64,000 nucleotides of DNA from an uncultured Sphingobacteriaceae bacterium (GCA_946480915.1 CAMLLO010000021.1:1-64000); one strand, 5' to 3'. Numbered from the stretch's first letter, positions 27,296 through 36,264 are shown. Numbers and translations: made by a program. The notes: a model not told the origin generated them from the letters alone.

Positions 27296-28318
27296 TTGAC
27301 ACTAGAACAACGAAAAGCGGCTTTTAAAAGTTTGGGAAATTATTTACAATCTCCGGACGAGCAGCTTAAGCAATTGATAAACAACGCACATCAATCAAAT
27401 GCCTGGTTTACCCCGGAGGAAACGGCCAAAGCAATAAAAGGGATTTCTTTCATGCTCGAGGCGCAGGATACTGACCGGTGGCTTGAAGAAGAAAAAGTAA
27501 ACATACAATCTCCAATCAATCCCAGGCAAATCGGATTAGTTTTAGCGGGGAATATTCCGCTGGTTGGCTTTCATGATATTTTATCTGTTTTGGTAACCGG
27601 GCATATTGCTTTAATTAAATCTTCATCTCAGGACAAACATCTTATTCCACATTTATTAAGTAAACTAATCGAGTTTGAGCCGGGCTTTAAAGAGCAGATA
27701 AAATTTGTTGACAGGCTCGAAGGTTTTGATGCTGTGATTGCAACCGGAAGTAATAATACATCGAGGTATTTCGAATATTATTTTTCAAAAGTACCTCATA
27801 TTATTCGCAAGAATCGAAATAGCATTGCGGTGTTGACAGGGCAAGAAAGTCGCGATGAGTTGTTTTTACTCGGTCATGATATATTTGACTTTTTTGGCTT
27901 AGGATGCAGAAACGTCTCGAAGGTTTTTGTTCCCGAAGATTATGATTTTACTACATTTTTCGAATCTATCGAATCCTACAAAAACATTGTAAATCATAAT
28001 AAATACTGCAATAACTACGAGTACAACAAGTCTATCTATTTAATTAACCGCGAAAAGCACTTCGACAATGGATTCTTGCTTGTAAAAAAAGATGAACGTT
28101 TAGCCTCACCTCTTGCGGTTTTATATTACGAGGAATATGCGAAGCTCGAATCTGCAACAAATGCCATTCAATCCATTGCAGAAAACCTTCAATGCATCGT
28201 TTCAAAACAAGAACTGAAGGTTACAAGTCAACAAGTTAATTTCGGAAAAAGTCAGCAACCCAGATTGTGGGATTATGCAGATCGTGTAAATACTGTGGAA
28301 TTTTTGCTGAGTTTATAA
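27296..28318 (+). CDS. Acyl-CoA reductase (LuxC-like, aldehyde dehydrogenase fold)
   Basis: About 340 residues, related to acyl-CoA/acyl-protein reductases that make aldehydes. Recognisable parts are IGLVLAGNIPLVGFHDILSVL, VIATGSNNTSRYFEYYF, IRKNRNSIAVLTG, and FGLGCRNVSKVFVP, where the Cys in GLGCRNVS is the expected nucleophile. The start is TTG 27296 (MTLEQRKAAF). It lies opposite a ferredoxin gene, a possible electron partner, though family members normally use NADPH. Confidence 0.85.
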   Translation: MTLEQRKAAFKSLGNYLQSPDEQLKQLINNAHQSNAWFTPEETAKAIKGISFMLEAQDTDRWLEEEKVNIQSPINPRQIGLVLAGNIPLVGFHDILSVLVTGHIALIKSSSQDKHLIPHLLSKLIEFEPGFKEQIKFVDRLEGFDAVIATGSNNTSRYFEYYFSKVPHIIRKNRNSIAVLTGQESRDELFLLGHDIFDFFGLGCRNVSKVFVPEDYDFTTFFESIESYKNIVNHNKYCNNYEYNKSIYLINREKHFDNGFLLVKKDERLASPLAVLYYEEYAKLESATNAIQSIAENLQCIVSKQELKVTSQQVNFGKSQQPRLWDYADRVNTVEFLLSL

Positions 28319-28347
28319 ACAACCCGGACTAAAACGACAGAAAATTA

Positions 28348-28355
28348 TAACTTTG
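28348..28355 (+). promoter_or_regulatory. -7 box before the 67-aa gene/ftsE
   Basis: TAACTTTG matches TAnnTTTG and ends 5 nt before the ATG at 28361, again suggesting a leaderless transcript. Confidence 0.5.
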
Positions 28356-28360
28356 GCGTT

Positions 28361-28564
28361 ATGTACATCATTAAGGTGAAAGGTGTCGCAAGAATTCCTG
28401 ACTACGTTCAATTGAGGGATGATAAATTTACACTACTAGCATATTTCAGAGTAGACAGACCAGATAAATCACTTGAAAAAATTGGCTTAGGGGATAAATC
28501 TGAATACATCATGAACCTTGTTAAAGACCTTCCATTTGGTCAGATTTTAAAATTAGAGCTTTAA
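28361..28564 (+). CDS. Conserved hypothetical protein upstream of ftsE
   Basis: A 67-residue protein with no recognised domain, mixed alpha/beta and no membrane segment. Central part YFRVDRPDKSLEKIGLGD. It ends one base before the ftsE ATG, so the two are coupled and it may work with FtsE. I recall similar small genes beside ftsE in this phylum but could not check. Confidence 0.75.
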   Translation: MYIIKVKGVARIPDYVQLRDDKFTLLAYFRVDRPDKSLEKIGLGDKSEYIMNLVKDLPFGQILKLEL

Positions 28565-28565
28565 T

Positions 28566-29249
28566 ATGATTGGCAATACAGTTATAAAACTTGAAAATGT
28601 TGACGTTTACCAGCAAAAACACCTGGTTCTTAGCAATGTTAATCTCCAGATTGATAAGGGAGAATTTGTTTTTCTTATCGGCCAAACCGGATCCGGCAAA
28701 AGCAGTTTATTGAAAATTATATATGGTGATCTTCACATTTCATCCGGTGAGGGCCATGCCGGAGGTTATGATTTAAAAAAGCTCACGGAAAAAGATATTC
28801 CTTTTTTGAGAAGAAAACTGGGTATCGTTTTCCAGGATTTTCAACTTTTAACCGATCGTACTATAGAGGATAATCTTCGTTTTGTAATGCACGCGACCGG
28901 CTGGAAAGATAAAGGACTGATTGCTGACAGGATTAAGGATGTTTTAGAAAAAGTTGGACTTCGCTCTAAGATTAAAAAAATGCCTCATGAAATCTCAGGT
29001 GGCGAACAGCAGAGGGTCGTAATTGCCAGGGCCCTGCTTAATGATCCGGAAATTATTTTGGCAGATGAACCAACCGGAAACCTGGATCCTGATACAGCAG
29101 AAGAAATCATGCTCCTTTTAAAAGAAATCAGCCGTTCGGGAACTGCAGTCTTGATGGCAACTCATGCATATCAATTAATTCGCACCTTCCCTTCTCGCAT
29201 CATTAAATGTGAAAACGGAAGAGTCATAGAAGATGCCAAAATCGTCTAA
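28566..29249 (+). CDS. ftsE: Cell division ATP-binding protein FtsE
   Basis: A 227-residue ABC ATPase. Walker A GQTGSGKSS near residue 39, Q-loop VFQDFQLL, signature SGGEQQRVVIARALL, Walker B ILADEP and a switch His in ATHAY. In other bacteria FtsE works with the membrane protein FtsX to activate peptidoglycan hydrolases at the septum. FtsX is not next to it here. A LolD-like transporter ATPase is the alternative. Confidence 0.88.
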   Translation: MIGNTVIKLENVDVYQQKHLVLSNVNLQIDKGEFVFLIGQTGSGKSSLLKIIYGDLHISSGEGHAGGYDLKKLTEKDIPFLRRKLGIVFQDFQLLTDRTIEDNLRFVMHATGWKDKGLIADRIKDVLEKVGLRSKIKKMPHEISGGEQQRVVIARALLNDPEIILADEPTGNLDPDTAEEIMLLLKEISRSGTAVLMATHAYQLIRTFPSRIIKCENGRVIEDAKIV

Positions 29250-29318
29250 GTGATCGATCATACGTCAAATTGTTTGTGGGAATTAACAAATCACTGACAG
29301 CTTGGCTGTTTTATTTAA

Positions 29319-29335
29319 TTGGCAAAAAATTTGTC
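29319..29335 (+). promoter_or_regulatory. Sigma-54-like box before grpE
   Basis: TTGGCA then TTTGTC: TGGCAA-N5-TTGT has the exact spacing of the sigma-54 -24/-12 consensus TGGCAC-N5-TTGC with two differences, 14 nt before the grpE ATG. A degenerate inverted element CTGACA/TGGCTG lies upstream at about 29294-29308. Confidence 0.35.
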
Positions 29336-29348
29336 TAACCCCATTATT

Positions 29349-29981
29349 ATGAAGTTTTCAGACATGTTGAAAAACAAGAAGAAAAACCCTGAGAAAGAAG
29401 TTATGAATGAAAATAACGAAGTGAAACCCGAAATTGAACAAGAATTAGAGCAGGTAAGCGAAATACTTAGCCATCAAGGCGATGGAAATAATTCCGAAAA
29501 CATTCCTGCTAGTGACGTTGAAGATCAGCTGTCTCAAGAAGACAAACTTAAAGCTGACTTGACTGAAGCGAATAATAAATATTTACGCTTGTACGCCGAG
29601 TTCGATAATTATAAAAGACGAACAAATAAAGAACGTATAGATTTATTGCAAACTGCAGGAAAAGACGTTTTGGTTAGTCTGTTACCAGTTGTTGACGATT
29701 TTGATCGTGCTTTAAAATCTATGGAAACTGCCACCGATGTTTCGGCAGTAAAAGAAGGTATCGTTTTAGTTCAAAATAAACTGAAAAGTATTTTAACACA
29801 AAAGGGTTTAAAAGAAATGGAATCAGTAGGAACTGTGTTTGACGCAGAAATCCATGAAGCTATTACCAATATCCCAGCCCCATCAGAGGACTTGAAGGGA
29901 AAAGTGATTGATGAAGTTGAAAAGGGATATTATTTAAATGACAAAGTGATCCGCTTTGCAAAAGTTGTTGTTGGAGCGTAA
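29349..29981 (+). CDS. grpE: Nucleotide exchange factor GrpE
   Basis: About 210 residues. An acidic, disordered N-terminus, a long coiled coil (about 80-130, ANNKYLRLYAEFDNYKRRTNKE), and the C-terminal beta domain (VFDAEIHEAITNIPAPSEDLKGKVIDEVEKGYY split region) fit GrpE, which releases ADP from DnaK. ATG 29349 is preferred to TTG 29319, which lies inside a promoter-like box. Upstream of dnaJ; dnaK is elsewhere. Confidence 0.95.
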   Translation: MKFSDMLKNKKKNPEKEVMNENNEVKPEIEQELEQVSEILSHQGDGNNSENIPASDVEDQLSQEDKLKADLTEANNKYLRLYAEFDNYKRRTNKERIDLLQTAGKDVLVSLLPVVDDFDRALKSMETATDVSAVKEGIVLVQNKLKSILTQKGLKEMESVGTVFDAEIHEAITNIPAPSEDLKGKVIDEVEKGYYLNDKVIRFAKVVVGA

Positions 29982-29982
29982 A

Positions 29983-30046
29983 AAGGATTGTGGGAGCGAA
30001 TGAAAGATAGAATGATTAAACATTCTTCCTTCAAAGTTCAATCCTT
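29983..30046. repeat. Nested inverted repeat between grpE and dnaJ
   Basis: Outer arms AAGGATTG (29983-29990) and CAATCCTT (30039-30046) enclose AGAATG/CATTCT (30009-30014 and 30021-30026). It fills most of the 81-nt spacer and has no T tract; it may modulate how much dnaJ is made. Confidence 0.5.
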
Positions 30047-30062
30047 CACTCATTAAAATAAA

Positions 30063-31211
30063 ATGGCTAAAAGAGATTATTACGATATACTGGGTATCAC
30101 TAAAGGTGCCAGTGCCGATGAGATTAAAAAAGCTTATCGTAAACAGGCTATTAAATTTCACCCAGATAAGAATCCAGGCGACAAGGAAGCTGAGGAAATG
30201 TTTAAAGAGGCAGCCGAAGCTTATGAAATCCTGAGTAATCCGGAGAAGAAGCAACGATATGATCAATTTGGTCATGCCGGGACCCAAGGTGGTGGCGGCT
30301 ATGGCGGACACATGAATATGGAAGACATTTTCAGTCAGTTTGGCGATGTGTTCGGCGGTGGTAGCCCTTTTGAAAGCTTTTTTGGAGGTGGCGGCCAGTC
30401 CAGAGGTGGCAGACGGGTTGCCCGAGGTAGTAATTTAAGGATCAAGGTTAAGTTAACTCTTGAGGAGATTGCGAAAGGCGCTGAAAAGAAAATAAAAGTT
30501 AATAAACAAGTTGTTTGTAGTACCTGTGATGGCAGCGGAGCGAAAGATCGTTCTTCATTCCATACCTGTTCTACTTGCGGCGGGTCAGGATCGGTTCGTA
30601 GGGTTACGAACACCATTCTGGGCCAAATGCAAACAACAAGCACCTGTCCTACTTGTAACGGCGAAGGCACACAAATTACATCTAAGTGTACCGCATGCCA
30701 TGGAGACGGAGTTGTAAGAGGCGAAGAAACGATTTCGATAAACATTCCGGCCGGTGTTAGTGAAGGTATGCAACTTTCTATGGGTGGTAAAGGTAATGCT
30801 GCTCCAAGAGGAGGTGTACCAGGCGACCTGATAATACTGATCGAAGAAATTCCACATGAAACCCTTCAACGCGAAGGAAACAACGTTGTATTTGACCTAC
30901 ATATCAGCTTTGTTGATGCAACCTTGGGTGCAAGCGTAGAAGTTCCTACTATTGACGGAAAAGCTAAAATCAAAATAGAGCCCGGAACTCAGGGGGGCAA
31001 AATACTGAGATTGAAAGGCAAAGGTGTTCCGGAAGTGAACTCTTATCACCGCGGCGATCAGTTGGTTTATGTAAATATCTGGACTCCAAAAGCATTATCA
31101 AGAGAAGAACGTGATTTAATGGAGAAACTCCAGGAATCACCAAATTTCCGCCCACAACCTGGAAAGCATGAAAAAAGCTTCTTTGAAAGGATGAAAGAAT
31201 ATTTTGAATAA
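30063..31211 (+). CDS. dnaJ: Chaperone DnaJ
   Basis: A 382-residue type I Hsp40. The J domain (1-70) has the HPD motif in KFHPDKNPG, then a G/F-rich linker ([13 protein letters not shown] to about 135), four zinc-finger repeats [24 protein letters not shown] and CTACHGDG, and the C-terminal substrate domain. It presents clients to DnaK and stimulates its ATPase. Follows grpE; ended by two hairpins. Confidence 0.97.
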   Translation: MAKRDYYDILGITKGASADEIKKAYRKQAIKFHPDKNPGDKEAEEMFKEAAEAYEILSNPEKKQRYDQFGHAGTQGGGGYGGHMNMEDIFSQFGDVFGGGSPFESFFGGGGQSRGGRRVARGSNLRIKVKLTLEEIAKGAEKKIKVNKQVVCSTCDGSGAKDRSSFHTCSTCGGSGSVRRVTNTILGQMQTTSTCPTCNGEGTQITSKCTACHGDGVVRGEETISINIPAGVSEGMQLSMGGKGNAAPRGGVPGDLIILIEEIPHETLQREGNNVVFDLHISFVDATLGASVEVPTIDGKAKIKIEPGTQGGKILRLKGKGVPEVNSYHRGDQLVYVNIWTPKALSREERDLMEKLQESPNFRPQPGKHEKSFFERMKEYFE

Positions 31212-31216
31212 GAACT

Positions 31217-31253
31217 AAAACCTATGAGGACCTGAAAACCTCATAGGTTTTTA
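31217..31253 (+). terminator. dnaJ terminator
   Basis: AAAACCTATGAGG, 9-nt loop, CCTCATAGGTTTT followed by T: a 13-bp perfect stem, 5 nt after the dnaJ stop. Confidence 0.88.
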
Positions 31254-31261
31254 TACACACA

Positions 31262-31309
31262 TTTTATACAGAAAAAGCCATCGTTTCCGATGGCTTTTTC
31301 TGTATAAAA
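31262..31309. terminator. Second, 22-bp bidirectional terminator
   Basis: A perfect 22-nt inverted repeat (31262-31283 and 31288-31309) with core AAAAAGCCATCG, loop TTTC, CGATGGCTTTTT. A/T tracts on both sides fit termination of dnaJ from the left and of the porin gene from the right. Confidence 0.9.
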
Positions 31310-31344
31310 GATTTACTTTAGAGTTTCCAAGTAGAGTTGCCTAA

Positions 31345-32538
31345 TTAGAAACCAATCTCGACCTGAAATCTATAAATTAGCTCATGTGCGTCAGAATTTT
31401 TCTCTAATAAGCTTACATCACTTTGCACCTTTAACGTATGTCCGGAAATATACTTGGAAATACCCAGGGTGTATTGAGTGTTATCATCCCTCTGGGTAAT
31501 GGCCTCAGGGTTAACCTGGGTAAAACGGCCGGCTAGTTCTACATTATTTTTGAAAAGATAACCTGCCTGAACATTAAAGCCTGTACCGGTAAAGAATGCT
31601 TTTGAAACCTTTCCATCTATATCTGTTTCTACGACAGGAGAACCATTCGATCTCTTATCAGCATATTCTGCCATTGCCGAGAAACCTTTATATTTAAACA
31701 TAGCATCGGCGAATATAGTTTTCAGGTCGCGTTGCTCGGTAAAAAAGCTTCCCAACTGTCCGCCTTGCCTTGAAGCGCGATCATTGAAATCATATGTTAA
31801 TCCAAGACTTAATTTTGGTGAAGTCTCTCTTTTTAAATCACCACCAAAATAATCTCCGCCACTCTGAAACTCGCCAAAAGGCAAAACCTCTACTCTTCCG
31901 GTATAATCATAACCTCCTTTATTATCAGAAGTTATGTTTCTTCCTTCACCTGTGGAAATTGAAAGTATTTTTCTGAACGCAACCTTACCTAACTCAGATT
32001 CATGTTCCAACTGAACACCAAGATCTCTATCAAGATTGTAGCGGGAGTTTAACAGACTGCGGTCTACGAATTGTAATCGCTGTGACGAAACTACCCTTTC
32101 TCGGTTACCGGGTAATTTGGCTTGACCAAACTTTAAATTAAAACCTTTTGCGAAATTCCAGTCTACAAACGCATCCAAAACGATATTAGATGTACTGTTA
32201 TTTTCGGATAATGGCTTACCTGTATCCGAGTTACTTAACGCAAATTCGAATTTATATTCTATTTTAGGATTATAGATAAATCCTTCCATTTTTATCCTTG
32301 CTCTTCTTATCTGCAAATTATCACTATAACTTTTCTCATCTAAGTTGTAAGTGCCAGAATATAAATTTTGAGCACGCACATTTAATTTAGTTGAAAAAGA
32401 AGAATCAGCAGCTATGAATTGCAATCCTTTTCCATGAGTTGTAGGATTACTCGACTGTGCAAAAACAAAAGCCGGGAATAAAAAAACAACACTAAGTTTT
32501 AGGGGTAAATACCTCTTGGTTCTATTAAATAAATTCAT
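31345..32538 (-). CDS. Outer membrane porin (porin O/P family)
   Basis: A 397-residue beta-barrel protein with a signal peptide ending near FVFAQ. The segments LQIRRARIKMEGFIYNPKIEYKFEF and FVDWNFAKGFNLKFGQAKLPGNRERV are typical of phosphate-selective porin O/P-like proteins, and it ends in Phe as barrel proteins do. It would let anions or small solutes across the outer membrane. A PhoP-box-like direct repeat lies about 90 nt upstream. Confidence 0.87.
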   Translation of the reverse strand: MNLFNRTKRYLPLKLSVVFLFPAFVFAQSSNPTTHGKGLQFIAADSSFSTKLNVRAQNLYSGTYNLDEKSYSDNLQIRRARIKMEGFIYNPKIEYKFEFALSNSDTGKPLSENNSTSNIVLDAFVDWNFAKGFNLKFGQAKLPGNRERVVSSQRLQFVDRSLLNSRYNLDRDLGVQLEHESELGKVAFRKILSISTGEGRNITSDNKGGYDYTGRVEVLPFGEFQSGGDYFGGDLKRETSPKLSLGLTYDFNDRASRQGGQLGSFFTEQRDLKTIFADAMFKYKGFSAMAEYADKRSNGSPVVETDIDGKVSKAFFTGTGFNVQAGYLFKNNVELAGRFTQVNPEAITQRDDNTQYTLGISKYISGHTLKVQSDVSLLEKNSDAHELIYRFQVEIGF

Positions 32539-32623
32539 CGTTAAATTAATATTTAGCGAAAATACATCAAATGTTAATTCAAGATTACCGAAATTACTGA
32601 TTTAATATAATGATTATTCATAG

Positions 32624-32640
32624 TTAACATTAACTTAACG
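32624..32640. promoter_or_regulatory. PHO-box-like direct repeat upstream of the porin
   Basis: TTAACA-TTAAC-TTAACG: two TTAAC(A/G) units at 11-bp spacing, the arrangement known for PhoP sites in Bacillus. Only one repeat pair is seen. Confidence 0.3.
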
Positions 32641-32677
32641 TTGTAGGGCAAAATCGGAATAAAGCTTATAGTCTTGG

Positions 32678-33175
32678 CTATTGCTGCTTGTCTTCAGCAT
32701 CGTTAATGGTATTACTTATCTCTTCTATAAGCCGGCGAGCTGCATCCTTTAATTTAGGATCGCCATTGTAGTCAAGATCAAAAAGCACCTTTTTACTCTT
32801 CCTTTTATAATTCATTTCAATATAATAATGAGGAGTATGTTTTAATGGTTCACCCCTATTAATGATCTCGGAAGGAAAATCCCAAAAACCCAGCTGGGCA
32901 GCCCTGCGATGAAGTATCAAAAGATCGTCCTTTGAAAGTCTTACTCGTTTTTTTATCAATGAATCCTTTTCATTAACATATTGATAAATAGCAGTTTTAG
33001 AATCATACTGATTAATTAAGCTATCTCCTAACCCATATTTGAACGTTAAGGACTCGAACTCTGAGAATTTATAGGGTGCATTCTTAACCATCATTCCATA
33101 ATAATAAAAGCAATAGAGCAGAAATGGAATAATTATACTTAGCGCTAAGAATATTTTTTTTGATTTAGTCGACAT
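32678..33175 (-). CDS. Hypothetical membrane-anchored protein
   Basis: 165 residues: one N-terminal membrane segment (about 8-28, FLALSIIIPFLLYCFYYYG) and a soluble, probably periplasmic domain of mixed charge. No family recognised. It lies 27 nt downstream of the dicarboxylate symporter in the same direction and may share its transcript. Confidence 0.7.
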   Translation of the reverse strand: MSTKSKKIFLALSIIIPFLLYCFYYYGMMVKNAPYKFSEFESLTFKYGLGDSLINQYDSKTAIYQYVNEKDSLIKKRVRLSKDDLLILHRRAAQLGFWDFPSEIINRGEPLKHTPHYYIEMNYKRKSKKVLFDLDYNGDPKLKDAARRLIEEISNTINDAEDKQQ

Positions 33176-33202
33176 GTATTATATATATATTAATAAAGGG
33201 TA

Positions 33203-34573
33203 TTATTCGTTTACAACTTCTCCAGGTGGGTGAAATTCCTTTTCCCATTTAGCCACGACAACCGTTGCCAGGCAATTTCCAACAACATTTACCGAAGTAC
33301 GGGCCATATCCATCAGCTCATCGATCCCTAAAATTATAAAAATCGGCCAGGATGGCATCCCAAATGAAGAAGCCGTTCCTAATAGAATTACCAATGAGGC
33401 CCTTGGCACCCCTGCAACTCCTTTACTGGTTAACATCAGCGTAAACACTATCACAAGTTGCTGGGGAATAGAAAGATGCATTCCCGCCGCTTGCGCCACA
33501 AAGATCGACGCCAGCGAGAGATACAAGGTAGTTCCATCTAGATTGAAGCTATAGCCGGTTGGCATAACAAAAGCTACAATTTTTCTGGGAACGCCTAACT
33601 TCTCAAGGTTTTCCATAGCGCGTGGCAACGCGGCTTCCGAACTGGTTGTGGCGAATGCAATGGAAACCGGTCCGGCTATGGCTTGTAGAAACTTTTTAAT
33701 TGGAACACCAACAATCAACGCAATGGGTAACAACACTCCCAGTAGAAAAACTATTAGCGCGACATACAAGGTTGCCAGGAGTTGAAACAGATTAACTAAG
33801 ATGCCTAAGCCCATATGACCAACAGTGTATGCGATGGCGGCTCCTACTCCGATCGGGGCGAAATACATGACAATATTGGTAAACTTAAACATCACTTCAG
33901 ACAAGCTTTCTGTTGCTTTCAACATCGGCAGGCGTTTATCTTCTCTAACCAGGGCAAGAGCTATCCCAAACAGAATACTGAATACCACGATTTGTAAAAT
34001 CTGCCCTTCGGCGATCGATTTTGCGATGTTTTCGGGAAAAATATGAAGAATGATATCGTTAAAAGTTTGAGGCGGCACATCCGGCAGTGCCTCTAACGAT
34101 GATGGCGGCATTTTAATTCCAGATCCGGCTTGTGAGATATTGATTGCTGCCAGTCCGATAAATAGAGCAAGCGTGGTAACCACCTCGAAATAAAGAATAG
34201 CTTTCCAACCCATCCGGCCAACTTGTTTAAGATCGGCATGACCGGCAATACCATAAACCAAAGTGGCGAAAAGTAAGGGAGCTACAATGGTTTTAATCAT
34301 CTTAAGAAACACCTTACTCAGCACCTGAAGTTGTATGCCGATTTCAGGATAATCGTGACCGATTTCTGCTCCAATAACCATCGAGATCAGTATCCAGCTG
34401 GTTAGCGAATTCTTTTTGATCCCATATAAAATCAAAGTTGCGATTAACAGCCATCTTGAAAAAGTGAGGGCAAGTGGCGAAACAGTAACGATATTATACG
34501 AGTTAAAAAAGGTAAGGATCGCAGCAATAAAAACAGCAATTATAGCAGCATATCCTGCTTGTTTTAACCTCAT
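33203..34573 (-). CDS. Dicarboxylate/amino acid:cation symporter (DAACS family)
   Basis: A 456-residue transporter with eight or more helices and two re-entrant loops. The conserved ATTSSEAALPRAMENLEKLGVPRKI hairpin, PTGYSFNLDGTTLYLSLASIF, and GVAGVPRASLVIL are diagnostic of the GltP/DctA family, which imports C4-dicarboxylates or glutamate/aspartate with Na+ or H+. It has a consensus promoter at 34594-34624. Confidence 0.94.
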   Translation of the reverse strand: MRLKQAGYAAIIAVFIAAILTFFNSYNIVTVSPLALTFSRWLLIATLILYGIKKNSLTSWILISMVIGAEIGHDYPEIGIQLQVLSKVFLKMIKTIVAPLLFATLVYGIAGHADLKQVGRMGWKAILYFEVVTTLALFIGLAAINISQAGSGIKMPPSSLEALPDVPPQTFNDIILHIFPENIAKSIAEGQILQIVVFSILFGIALALVREDKRLPMLKATESLSEVMFKFTNIVMYFAPIGVGAAIAYTVGHMGLGILVNLFQLLATLYVALIVFLLGVLLPIALIVGVPIKKFLQAIAGPVSIAFATTSSEAALPRAMENLEKLGVPRKIVAFVMPTGYSFNLDGTTLYLSLASIFVAQAAGMHLSIPQQLVIVFTLMLTSKGVAGVPRASLVILLGTASSFGMPSWPIFIILGIDELMDMARTSVNVVGNCLATVVVAKWEKEFHPPGEVVNE

Positions 34574-34593
34574 AAAGAATTTTAAGAATTGAA

Positions 34594-34624
34594 CAAATGT
34601 AAATAATTAGATTTACCCGACAAA
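34594..34624 (-). promoter_or_regulatory. Promoter of the DAACS symporter
   Basis: Minus strand TTTG (34624-34621), 19 nt, TACATTTG (34601-34594), about 20 nt before the start codon. Full consensus match. Confidence 0.82.
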
Positions 34625-34636
34625 CCAAACAGATTA

Positions 34637-35158
34637 ATGAGAGTAGAAAAATTAAGTGACATAAAGAAGGAGTTGCGGTCGCTTAATGCAGAGGCTTTAA
34701 CAGAAATTTGTCTGCGACTAGCTAAATATAAAAAAGAAAACAAGGAATTGTTAAGCTATTTGCTATACGACGCAGAAAATCCGCTAAATTATGCAGAAGA
34801 GGTTAAATCGACCCTGATTGTAAACTTTCAGAATTTAAATAAATCGTCCTATACAAGTACGAAGGAAATCCGGAAGATTGTCAGATTACTCGCAAAGCAT
34901 GCTAAATATACCGGCTCTAAAGAGGTAGAAGTCGAATTGTTGGTATGGTTTGGCGAAAGATTTTTGGAGTATGCAGATACCAGATCGTCTCATAAACCGC
35001 TTCAAACTATTTTTTCCAGACAGATGGAAAAGATAAAGCGCATACTTCCAAAACTTCATGAAGATCTGCAATTTGATTATAGTGTAACGTACAATAACTT
35101 AATCAATGAAGCGGATAACAAAGTCAGATATTTCAACAAAAATGATTTCCAATTGTAA
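34637..35158 (+). CDS. Hypothetical protein, helical
   Basis: A 173-residue, strongly charged and mostly helical protein without signal or membrane segment; no family recognised with certainty. It lies 34 nt upstream of the ECF sigma factor gene in the same direction. Confidence 0.7.
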   Translation: MRVEKLSDIKKELRSLNAEALTEICLRLAKYKKENKELLSYLLYDAENPLNYAEEVKSTLIVNFQNLNKSSYTSTKEIRKIVRLLAKHAKYTGSKEVEVELLVWFGERFLEYADTRSSHKPLQTIFSRQMEKIKRILPKLHEDLQFDYSVTYNNLINEADNKVRYFNKNDFQL

Positions 35159-35176
35159 CAGATACCTTTATTTATC

Positions 35177-35191
35177 ATCTAAAGTTTAGAT
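35177..35191. repeat. Palindrome directly before the ECF sigma start
   Basis: ATCTAAAGTTTAGAT: perfect 7-bp arms around G, ending 1 nt before the ATG. Could be an operator or a hairpin masking the start. Confidence 0.45.
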
Positions 35192-35192
35192 A

Positions 35193-35687
35193 ATGAATAA
35201 AGACGCTCTTTTTAAAGAAATCTTTAAGTCGAACTCAAAGAAAATTTACCACTTATGCTATGGTTATACCGGCGATAATGACGCGGCTAATGACTTAATG
35301 CAGGAAACTTTTATGAAGGTTTGGCAAAACCTGGATAAGTTTCGCAATCAGGCTATGATTTCTACCTGGATCTATCGAATTGCGGTAAATACCTGCCTTT
35401 CCTGGTTGCGGGTCGAAAAACGACGAGCAAAGGATGAACTCACAGATGCAATTATTGAAACTCAAAAAGAAGAGGTTTCGGAAAAAAATGAACAGGTAGC
35501 TCTTTTATATAAATGTATTTCGCAACTGGAAGAGACGGAAAGAATTATAATTTCAATGGTGTTAGACGAGCTTCCGTATTCTGAAATTGCAGAAATATCA
35601 GGCGTTTCTGAAGGCAATTTGAGAGTCAAAATACACCGCATTAAACACAAACTGACTGAAATATATAACCGCTATGAAAGATTTTGA
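35193..35687 (+). CDS. RNA polymerase sigma factor, ECF type
   Basis: A 164-residue sigma-70 family member with only regions 2 and 4. Region 2 contains DLMQETFMKVWQNLDKFRNQAMISTWIYRIAVNTCLSWLR; region 4 is the helix-turn-helix LPYSEIAEISGVSEGNLRVKIHRIKHKL. It overlaps the next gene by 14 nt, as ECF factors often overlap their regulators. Confidence 0.95.
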   Translation: MNKDALFKEIFKSNSKKIYHLCYGYTGDNDAANDLMQETFMKVWQNLDKFRNQAMISTWIYRIAVNTCLSWLRVEKRRAKDELTDAIIETQKEEVSEKNEQVALLYKCISQLEETERIIISMVLDELPYSEIAEISGVSEGNLRVKIHRIKHKLTEIYNRYERF

Positions 35688-36264
35688 TGCACTGAAAGAT
35701 ATATGGCACGGTCAGCTTGAAAGTCCTAAATTAAGCTATGAGGATGTGTTCAAAGGTATAAAAAAGTCAAAAAGCAGCTTTGCTAATAAATTATTATTAG
35801 AAAGTATCGGAATACTGGCGGCTATTGTATTTTTTTCTTTAATCTGGTATACAAGTCCTTCTCTGATGTGGACCACTCACCTCTCGTTTTTCATATTCCT
35901 GATTTGTTGCTTCTACTACCTTTCTGTACAATTAAGAGATTATAGGAGTATATCGAGCAGTGAGAATTTGTTGAAACAACCTGAAGAATTTATTGCTTAT
36001 CTAAAACAGTACAGCCGCAGACGTTACCAGCTCAACACGACGAAATATACCATTTACAGCATCTTTATCGGGATTGCTTTTGCCCTCTATTTTATTGAAA
36101 TATACTTTAGCTCTCCCTTGTGGCAAACAATAACCGGTGTAGTTCTCACTGTTATCTGGTTTACACTTTGCTGGTTTATAATGAAAATTTACATCCGCAA
36201 AGAACAGGAAAAACTAAATGAAATGATAAAGAAGCTAGAACGTCTGGAAAGGCAATTTGAATAA
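35674..36264 (+). CDS. Membrane protein, probable anti-sigma partner
   Basis: A 196-residue protein with a short cytoplasmic N-terminus (KDIWHGQLESPKLSYEDV), four membrane segments (about 44-60, 66-86, 122-142 and 147-169) and a charged C-terminal helix. Overlap with the ECF gene and its membrane topology suggest it controls the sigma factor, but no zinc-binding anti-sigma motif is seen. Inference from context. Confidence 0.65.
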   Translation: MKDFDALKDIWHGQLESPKLSYEDVFKGIKKSKSSFANKLLLESIGILAAIVFFSLIWYTSPSLMWTTHLSFFIFLICCFYYLSVQLRDYRSISSSENLLKQPEEFIAYLKQYSRRRYQLNTTKYTIYSIFIGIAFALYFIEIYFSSPLWQTITGVVLTVIWFTLCWFIMKIYIRKEQEKLNEMIKKLERLERQFE

